From positions 62,001 through 126,000 of the forward strand of contig JAFECT010000008.1 in NCBI GenBank assembly GCA_018241995.1: a DNA stretch of 64,000 bases, read 5' to 3'. How positions within the stretch are numbered: the first letter of the stretch is position 1; each line of letters begins with the position of its first letter. The position numbers were made by a program, and so were the translations under genes. This DNA comes from Pseudomonadota bacterium (GTDB lineage: Bacteria; Pseudomonadota; Alphaproteobacteria; Caulobacterales; Caulobacteraceae). Below, piece after piece: positions 58,394-64,000 of this stretch. Under the pieces are notes generated by a model. It had not been told where the DNA came from and did not search any database. It saw only the letters and a list, made by a program, of their open reading frames with translations.

Positions 58394-59893
58394 ATGTCCG
58401 TTCAGCGTCGCGCCCTTCTGTCGGCAGCGGCCCTCAGTGTGGTCCTTTCGCTCGGCGCCGCGTCCGCGGCTTCAGCCGATTCGCTCCTGGACGCCGTGGC
58501 CCTGGCCTACCAGACCAATCCCGACCTGCAGGCGCAGCGCGCCAATCAGCGCGCCATCGACGAGGAATACGTGCAGGCCAAGGCCGGCTACCGACCGACC
58601 TTGAGCGTGGCCGCCACCGGCACGGTGATCGACGGCGCGTCCGGCGTGAAGGGCCTGGGCGACATTCATTCCAACAGCTCATCGATCGGCCTCACGGCTT
58701 CGCAGACCATCTGGTCGGGCGGGCGTATCGCCACGGCGGTCGACGCCGCCCAGGCCGACATCCTGCAAGGCCGCGAGACGCTGCGCAGCGTCGAGAGCCA
58801 GATTCTGACGTCGGTGATCCAGAGCTACGTCGACGTGCGCCGCGACACCGAAGCCCTGAGGATCAACCGCGAGAACGTCGCCATTCTGCAGCGCCAGCTG
58901 GAGCAGGCCCAGGCGCAGTTCGACGTGGGCGAGATCACCCGCACCGACGTGGCCCAGGCTCAGGCCCGCCTCGCCGCCGCCCGCGCCCAGTCCGAAGCGG
59001 CCGGCGCCCAGCTGTCGGTCAGCCGCGCAGCCTATGCCTCCGTGGTCGGCCAGACCCCGACCGCCGAGCTCGACCCTGAGCCCGCGCTGCCCGGCGTGCC
59101 GGCCAGCTTCGACGCGGCCATGGACGTGGCCAATGTCGACAACCCGTCCCTGCGCGCGGCGCAGTACGCCGAGCAGGCCACCAAGGCCCGCGTGGCCCAG
59201 GCCCGTGCCGCCTATCTGCCCAATGTCTCGGTCAGCGCCAACTACGGCTCGACCATCACGCCGACCAACGGCCTGAGCTTCGCCAATCGCGACGCGGTGT
59301 CCGCCACGGCCACCCTGCAGGTGCCGCTGTTCACCGGAGGCCTGACCGGCTCGCGGGTGCGCCAGGCGCTGGAGCGCGACAACGCCGCCTCCATCGGCAT
59401 CGACGGCGCGCGCCGCCAGGTGCTGCAATCGGTCAGCCAGGCGTGGGCGCGTGTGCTGTCGACCCGCGCTTCGCAGGCCTCGAACGAAGAGCAGGTAAAG
59501 GCAGACACCATCGCCGCCGAGGGCGTGCGCCAGGAGTACCAGGTCGGCCTGCGCACCACGATCGACGTGCTGAACGCCGAGCAGGAGCTGCGCGACGCCC
59601 AGCTGGCCCTGGTCAATTCGCGCCACGACAACTACGTCGCCACCGCCCAGCTGCTGGCCGCCATGGGCCGGCTGGAAGCGCGCGAGCTGGTCAACAGCGT
59701 GCCGGTCTACGATCCGAAGAAGAACTTCGACCGCGTGCGCAACAAGGGCTCGATCTTTGTCGATCGCCTGATCGAAGGCCTGGATCAGGTCGGCAAGCCC
59801 TCGGGCGCCAACCGGACGGTCAAGGCTTCCGCCCCGATCGACGAGCAGGCCAAGGCCAAGGGCGACGCCGCCCCGCTGCCGACCAAGCCCTGA
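58394..59893 (+). CDS. tolC: TolC-family outer-membrane channel
   Basis: 499 residues from ATG 58394. A signal peptide (about 1-29, ending SAASA) precedes two similar halves, each with long helices and a strand pair, as in TolC: SLLDAVALAYQTNPDLQAQR, GYRPTLSVAATG, IQSYVDVRRDTEALRINREN, EQAQAQFDVGEITRTDVAQA, then the second repeat AYLPNVSVSANYG, TLQVPLFTGGLTGSRV and EYQVGLRTTIDVLNAEQELR. It forms the trimeric exit duct for type I secretion and RND pumps; the RND pair in this window could use it. In Caulobacter the homologue serves S-layer protein secretion. Confidence 0.93.
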   Translation: MSVQRRALLSAAALSVVLSLGAASAASADSLLDAVALAYQTNPDLQAQRANQRAIDEEYVQAKAGYRPTLSVAATGTVIDGASGVKGLGDIHSNSSSIGLTASQTIWSGGRIATAVDAAQADILQGRETLRSVESQILTSVIQSYVDVRRDTEALRINRENVAILQRQLEQAQAQFDVGEITRTDVAQAQARLAAARAQSEAAGAQLSVSRAAYASVVGQTPTAELDPEPALPGVPASFDAAMDVANVDNPSLRAAQYAEQATKARVAQARAAYLPNVSVSANYGSTITPTNGLSFANRDAVSATATLQVPLFTGGLTGSRVRQALERDNAASIGIDGARRQVLQSVSQAWARVLSTRASQASNEEQVKADTIAAEGVRQEYQVGLRTTIDVLNAEQELRDAQLALVNSRHDNYVATAQLLAAMGRLEARELVNSVPVYDPKKNFDRVRNKGSIFVDRLIEGLDQVGKPSGANRTVKASAPIDEQAKAKGDAAPLPTKP

Positions 59894-59914
59894 TCTGTCG
59901 CCAGACCGACTCGC

Positions 59915-59948
59915 AAGGGCCGCGAAGCACGCGCTTCGCGGCCCTTTT
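59915..59948 (+). terminator. Intrinsic terminator after tolC
   Basis: AAGGGCCGCGAAGC-ACGC-GCTTCGCGGCCCTTTT: a stem of about twelve pairs with a four-base loop, extended by A-T pairs and followed by T residues, 22 bases after the tolC stop. Confidence 0.92.
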
Positions 59949-60111
59949 GCGAATCGCCTCAGGTCCAAAATCAGCGCCCGAAGGAAGCTCGGCGGTAAAG
60001 CTTCGTTGATCTCAGCCCCATTGAATGCAATGGCGTTTGCCGAGCCGCGGTCTTGGCCCTAGGCTCCCCGTTCGAGTACCCCCGAAAAAACTTCCGAGAC
60101 GGCTCAGCTAG

Positions 60112-60696
60112 ATGTCTGAACAGACCGCGCAAGAACCCACGATGGAGGAAATCCTCGCCTCCATCCGCCGGATCATCTCCGAGGACGAGGCGCCCGCGGC
60201 CGAGGCCGCGCCGGCCCACACGCCGGAGCCGGAACACACGCCCGAACCGGAGCACCACCATGCTCCGGCCGAGGTCGCGCCGTCGATGATGGACGAGACG
60301 CCCTCGATGGAGGAGGACGATGTCCTGGAGCTGACGGACCGCTGGGAAGAGCCGGCGTCGACGCCGATCGAGACGGTGGGCGACATCGAGGCCCACAGCC
60401 CGCAGCCCTTTGAAGCGCCTCGGCCCGAGCCCGTCTATGAGGCGCCGCGCGCCCCGGCCTACGAGCCGCCGGCCGAGACCCTGGTCTCCAGCCACATCGC
60501 CGAGAGCGCCGCGTCTTCCTTCGCGGGCCTGGCGCAGCAGATCATGATGCCGCGCAACGGGCTGATGCTCGAGGACGTGGTCAAGGAGATGATGAAGCCG
60601 TTGCTGAAGCAGTGGCTGGATCAGAACCTGGATCGCATCGTGCAGGAGGCGGTACGCGTAGAGGTCGAACGGATCTCCCGCCGCGGCGCTGGCTAG
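60112..60696 (+). CDS. popZ: Polar organizing protein PopZ (DUF2497)
   Basis: 194 residues. The N-terminal helix QEPTMEEILASIRRIISEDE is the conserved PopZ partner-binding element. Residues about 27-130 are acidic and Pro-rich (the disordered spacer). The C-terminal helices, from about 145, include LMLEDVVKEMMKPLLKQWLD and QNLDRIVQEAVRVEVERISR, the oligomerisation part. PopZ forms a matrix at the cell poles that anchors the ParB-bound chromosome origin and recruits cell-cycle proteins. Its place immediately before valS is the same as in Caulobacter. Confidence 0.93.
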   Translation: MSEQTAQEPTMEEILASIRRIISEDEAPAAEAAPAHTPEPEHTPEPEHHHAPAEVAPSMMDETPSMEEDDVLELTDRWEEPASTPIETVGDIEAHSPQPFEAPRPEPVYEAPRAPAYEPPAETLVSSHIAESAASSFAGLAQQIMMPRNGLMLEDVVKEMMKPLLKQWLDQNLDRIVQEAVRVEVERISRRGAG

Positions 60697-60722
60697 CGCC
60701 ACCTCCAGATCACCTGATAGGA

Positions 60723-60753
60723 GGGCGGGCCGCCAGACGGACCCGCCCTTTTT
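60723..60753 (+). terminator. Intrinsic terminator between popZ and valS
   Basis: GGGCGGG (60723-60729) pairs with CCCGCCC (60742-60748), extended by inner pairs, and is followed by TTTTTC. It lies 26 bases after the popZ stop and ends 24 bases before the valS start. Confidence 0.85.
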
Positions 60754-60776
60754 CTTTGTCCCGTTAGATATCTCCG

Positions 60777-63452
60777 ATGCTTGAAAAGACCTTCGATCCG
60801 AAATCCGTCGAGCCGCGCCTCTACGCCATGTGGGAGGAGGCCGGCGCCTTCTCGCCCGACCGGCGGCTGGAGCAGGACCCCAAGGCCGAGCCGTTCTCGA
60901 TCGTGATCCCGCCGCCCAACGTCACGGGCTCGCTGCACATCGGTCATGCGCTGAACAACACCCTGCAGGACGTGCTGACCCGCTTCGAGCGGATGCGCGG
61001 CAAGGCGGCCCTGTGGCTGCCGGGCACCGACCACGCGGGCATCGCCACCCAGATGGTGGTCGAGCGTATGCTGGCCGAGCAGGGCAATATCGGCCGGCGC
61101 GAGCTGGGCCGCGAGGCCTTCGTGGCCAAGGTCTGGGAATGGAAGGCGCAGTCCGGCGGGACCATCGTGCGCCAGCTGCGCCGGCTCGGGGCCTCGTGCG
61201 ACTGGTCGCGCGAGCGCTTCACCCTGGACGAGGGTCTGTCGGCGGCCGTGCGCAAGGTGTTCGTGCGCCTCTACAAGGAAGGCCTGCTGTACCGCGACAA
61301 GCGGCTGGTGAACTGGGACCCGCGCTTCCAGACTGCGATCTCGGACCTGGAGGTGATCCAGAAGGAGACCGACGGCGCCTACTACCACTTCGCCTATCCC
61401 TATGCGGACGGCTCCGGCGAGATCGTTGTGGCCACGACCCGGCCCGAGACCATGCTGGGCGACACGGCGGTCGCCGTGCACCCGACGGACGAGCGCTACA
61501 AAGACTCCATCGGCAAGCTGCTGGACCACCCGATCACCGGCCGCCAGATCCCGGTCGTGGCCGATGAATACGCCGACCCGGAGAAGGGCTCCGGCGCGGT
61601 GAAGATCACCCCGGCCCACGACTTCAACGACTTCGAGGTCGGCAAGCGCCATGGGCTGGAGATGATCAACATCTTCGACGCCCACGCGGCCCTGAAAGAG
61701 ACCGTGCCCGCCGAGTACCGCGGCATGGACCGCTTCGTCGCGCGCAAGGCCATCGTGGCCAAGATGGAAGAGCTGGGCCTGCTGCGCGAGATCGAGAAGG
61801 TCAGGCACCAGGTTCCGCACGGCGACCGCTCCGACGTGGTGATCGAACCCTGGCTGACCGACCAGTGGTACGTGGACGCCTGGACCCTGGCCCAGCCCGC
61901 CATCAAGGCGGTGGAGACCGGCGAGACCGTCTTCGTGCCCAAGAACTGGGAGAAGACCTATTTCGAGTGGCTGAGGAACATCCAGCCCTGGTGCGTCTCG
62001 CGCCAGCTGTGGTGGGGCCACCGCATCCCGGCCTGGTACGGGCCCGATGGCACGGTCTTCGTGGAGGAGAGCGAGGCCGAGGCCAAGGCCGCGGCGCACG
62101 CGCACTATGGCCGTGACGAGCCGCTCAGCCAGGACGAGGACGTGCTCGACACCTGGTTCTCCTCCGCCTTGTGGCCGTTCTCCACGCTCGGCTGGCCGGA
62201 GGAGACGCCGGACCTGAAGCGGTTCTATCCGACCTCCATCCTGGTCACCGGCTTCGACATCATCTTCTTCTGGGTCGCCCGGATGATGATGGACGGCATC
62301 CATTTCATGGGGGAGGCGCCGTTTAAGCGCGTCTTCATCAACGCCCTCGTCCGCGACGAGAAGGGGGCGAAGATGTCCAAGTCCAAGGGCAACGTCATGG
62401 ACCCGCTGGAGCTCGTCGACGAGTTCGGCGCCGACGCCCTGCGCTTCACCCTGGTGGCCATGTCGGGCCAGGCGCGCGACATCAAGCTCTCGAAGCAGCG
62501 CATTGAAGGATATCGCAATTTCGGCACCAAGCTGTGGAACGCCGCGCGCTTCTGCCAGATGAACGAATGCAAGCGGGTCGAGGGCTTCGATCCTGGCTCC
62601 GTGAAGCTGACGCTGAACCGCTGGATCCGCGGGGAGCTGGTCAAGGCGGCCAAGGGCGTGACCCGGGCGCTGGAGGACTGCGGCTTCGACGACGTGGCCT
62701 CGGGCCTCTACCGCTTCATCTGGAACGTGTTCTGCGACTGGTACCTGGAACTGGCCAAGCCGGTGCTGAACGGCGTCGACGAGGCCGCCAAGGCCGAGAC
62801 GCGGGCGACCGCGGCCTGGGTGCTGGACGAAATCCTGAAGCTGTTGCACCCCGTCTCGCCCTTCATCACCGAGGAGCTGTGGGCGGAGCTGGCGGCCTTC
62901 GGCGGGCCGGCGCGCGAGGCCATGCTGATCGAGACCCAGTGGCCGGTTCACCCCGACGCCTGGATCGACGCGGAGGCCGAAGAAGAGATCGGCTGGATCG
63001 TGTCCCTGGTCAGCGAGGTGCGCTCGATCCGCTCGGAAATGAACGTGCCGCCTTCGGCAAAGCCGCCGCTGGTGCTGGTGGGGGCGGGCGATCAGACGCG
63101 GGCTCTGATGCAGCGCCACCGCGGCCTGATCACCAGCCTGGCCCGCCTGTCGGACCTGGGCGAGGCGGATGCGGCGCCGCAGGGCTCCGCGCCGTTCTCG
63201 ATCGGGGAGGCGACCGCGGCCTTGTCGATCGCGGACTTCATCGACCTGAAGGCCGAGCGTGCGCGCCTGGAAAAGGAGATCGCGACCCTGACCGCCGACG
63301 CCGACAAGACGCGCAAGAAGCTCGACAACGCCGACTTCGTCGCTCGCGCGCCGGAAGAGGTGGTCGAGGAGAACCGCGAACGCTTGGCCGAGGCGGAAGC
63401 TGCGGCCGCCAAGCTGCAGTCGGCCTTGTCGCGCCTTCTGGCGGTGGCCTGA
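60777..63452 (+). CDS. valS: Valyl-tRNA synthetase
   Basis: 891 residues, class I synthetase. [20 protein letters not shown] (near 45) carries the HIGH motif. The editing domain contains [17 protein letters not shown] and the GTGAV-type [21 protein letters not shown] is in [18 protein letters not shown] near residue 530. The anticodon-binding helical domain follows, and the C-terminal coiled coil (about 815-891, [20 protein letters not shown]) is the ValRS tRNA arm. It charges tRNA-Val and hydrolyses mischarged Thr. Single gene. Confidence 0.97.
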   Translation: MLEKTFDPKSVEPRLYAMWEEAGAFSPDRRLEQDPKAEPFSIVIPPPNVTGSLHIGHALNNTLQDVLTRFERMRGKAALWLPGTDHAGIATQMVVERMLAEQGNIGRRELGREAFVAKVWEWKAQSGGTIVRQLRRLGASCDWSRERFTLDEGLSAAVRKVFVRLYKEGLLYRDKRLVNWDPRFQTAISDLEVIQKETDGAYYHFAYPYADGSGEIVVATTRPETMLGDTAVAVHPTDERYKDSIGKLLDHPITGRQIPVVADEYADPEKGSGAVKITPAHDFNDFEVGKRHGLEMINIFDAHAALKETVPAEYRGMDRFVARKAIVAKMEELGLLREIEKVRHQVPHGDRSDVVIEPWLTDQWYVDAWTLAQPAIKAVETGETVFVPKNWEKTYFEWLRNIQPWCVSRQLWWGHRIPAWYGPDGTVFVEESEAEAKAAAHAHYGRDEPLSQDEDVLDTWFSSALWPFSTLGWPEETPDLKRFYPTSILVTGFDIIFFWVARMMMDGIHFMGEAPFKRVFINALVRDEKGAKMSKSKGNVMDPLELVDEFGADALRFTLVAMSGQARDIKLSKQRIEGYRNFGTKLWNAARFCQMNECKRVEGFDPGSVKLTLNRWIRGELVKAAKGVTRALEDCGFDDVASGLYRFIWNVFCDWYLELAKPVLNGVDEAAKAETRATAAWVLDEILKLLHPVSPFITEELWAELAAFGGPAREAMLIETQWPVHPDAWIDAEAEEEIGWIVSLVSEVRSIRSEMNVPPSAKPPLVLVGAGDQTRALMQRHRGLITSLARLSDLGEADAAPQGSAPFSIGEATAALSIADFIDLKAERARLEKEIATLTADADKTRKKLDNADFVARAPEEVVEENRERLAEAEAAAAKLQSALSRLLAVA

Positions 63453-63460
63453 GCGGCGCT

Positions 63461-64000
63461 ATGAAGACGCGCATCGACCAGCTGCTGGTCGAACGCGGCC
63501 TGTGCGAAAGCCGCGCCAAGGCCCGCGCCGCCGTCGAGGCGGGGCGGGTCACGGCCGACGGACGGCTGGTGGCGAAGGCCTCCGAGCTGGTCGACGACGG
63601 CGCCGTGCTGGCGGCCGAGCCAGCCCATCCGTGGGTGGGGCGCGGCGGGTTGAAGCTCGATCATGCGCTGAGCATCTGGCCCGTGCGGGTCGAGGGCAGG
63701 GTGGTGGTCGATGTCGGCGCCTCCACCGGCGGCTTCACCGAGGTGTGCCTGGCGCGTGGCGCGCGGCGAGTGTTCGCTGTGGATGTCGGCCGGGGTCAGC
63801 TGCACGCGCGCCTGCGCGACGACCCGCGCGTCGCCAACCTCGAAGGCGTGGATGCCCGCAGCCTCGACGCGACCCTGATTGACGAGGCGCCGGACCTGGT
63901 CGTCTGCGACGCCAGCTTCATCGGCCTGGCCAAGGTGCTGCCCGCCGCCCTGAAGCTCGCCGGGCCCGGCGCTGACCTGATCTGCCTGGTCAAGCCGCAG
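63461..64000 (+). CDS. TlyA-type rRNA methyltransferase, N-terminal part (runs off window)
   Basis: The first 180 codons are present from ATG 63461, eight bases after valS. An S4 RNA-binding domain (about 1-60) is seen in TRIDQLLVERGLCESRAKAR and VEAGRVTADGRLV. The FtsJ-like methyltransferase domain follows: HPWVGRGGLKLDHAL, motif I as VVVDVGASTGGFTEVCLARG near residue 85, then FAVDVGRGQLHARLRDDPRV and VVCDASFIGLAKVLP. TlyA methylates ribose in 16S and 23S rRNA; the old name is hemolysin. The C-terminus lies outside the window. Confidence 0.92.
   Translation, partial: MKTRIDQLLVERGLCESRAKARAAVEAGRVTADGRLVAKASELVDDGAVLAAEPAHPWVGRGGLKLDHALSIWPVRVEGRVVVDVGASTGGFTEVCLARGARRVFAVDVGRGQLHARLRDDPRVANLEGVDARSLDATLIDEAPDLVVCDASFIGLAKVLPAALKLAGPGADLICLVKPQ

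Noticed and set aside
60693..63119. 808-residue open frame on the minus strand
   Set aside because: Antisense to valS, which has all class I synthetase motifs in the forward frame.

Overview
The window is a chromosomal segment of a GC-rich alphaproteobacterium, almost certainly a member of the Caulobacterales (Caulobacter/Phenylobacterium group). The evidence is a set of lineage-specific genes in their usual neighbourhoods: fliX divergent from flgI-cheL-flbY, a popZ (DUF2497) gene directly upstream of valS, an isoaspartyl-methyltransferase-like gene upstream of a tolC-type gene, a dksA-like gene with a degenerate zinc finger, a Flp pilin, and DNA sites that look like CtrA, FlbD/sigma-54 and CcrM (GANTC) sites. 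Genus and species cannot be fixed from the sequence alone.

Layout. 0-5.2 kb: start of an MFS transporter, then a minus-strand operon of three retropepsin-like aspartyl proteases (two with a C-terminal PDZ domain) and a TrmB-family regulator. 5.3-11.6 kb: MddA/NnrU-like membrane methyltransferase, PAS hybrid histidine kinase, a DUF6880-like protein, an ankyrin-repeat protein and a small membrane protein. 11.6-13.8 kb: a GST, then a low-GC islet with a broken cysteine-peptidase-like pseudogene and an intact DUF2971 gene. 13.8-18.1 kb: aminopeptidase P, secreted beta-carbonic anhydrase, a roughly 230-bp inverted-repeat element, prmA and a Lys/Ala/Pro-rich histone-H1-like protein. 18.1-21.3 kb: PaiB-like, M20 peptidase, ParA-like ATPase. 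21.4-24.4 kb: flagellar block (flbY, cheL, flgI, fliX) and dksA-like. 24.5-30.2 kb: glutamyl-tRNA synthetase, CC_3452-like protein, LOG-family hydrolase, lipoprotein plus Atm1-type ABC exporter, DUF3291 protein. 30.3-34.6 kb: RND efflux pair. 35.1-39.8 kb: Flp pilin, cupin/JmjC protein, DUF883-like protein, beta-propeller protein, DUF347 membrane protein and tRNA-Asn. 40.1-44.7 kb: Fe-alcohol dehydrogenase plus thioesterase, several small proteins, WYL regulator.

44.4-49.9 kb is one co-oriented run: OmpR-type regulator, sensor kinase, LolD/MacB-type ATPase, FtsX-type permease and a small secreted protein, likely a signalling/transport unit of the envelope. 50.0-55.0 kb is the most unusual part: a Tat-exported tyrosinase and a membrane-anchored metzincin-like protease in one operon, divergent from an 833-residue protein that I cannot assign. 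55.1-64 kb returns to ordinary genes: nucleotide pyrophosphatase/phosphodiesterase, a beta-barrel-like protein, tRNA-Cys, PCMT-like, tolC, popZ, valS and the start of a tlyA-type rRNA methyltransferase that runs off the window.

The parts most deserving follow-up are the aspartyl-protease/TrmB operon, the tyrosinase/metalloprotease/large-protein locus, the low-GC islet, the inverted-repeat element at 16.2-16.5 kb, and the CtrA-type box next to an orphan terminator at 39.9-40.0 kb. All functional names rest on reading motifs by eye; no database search was run.
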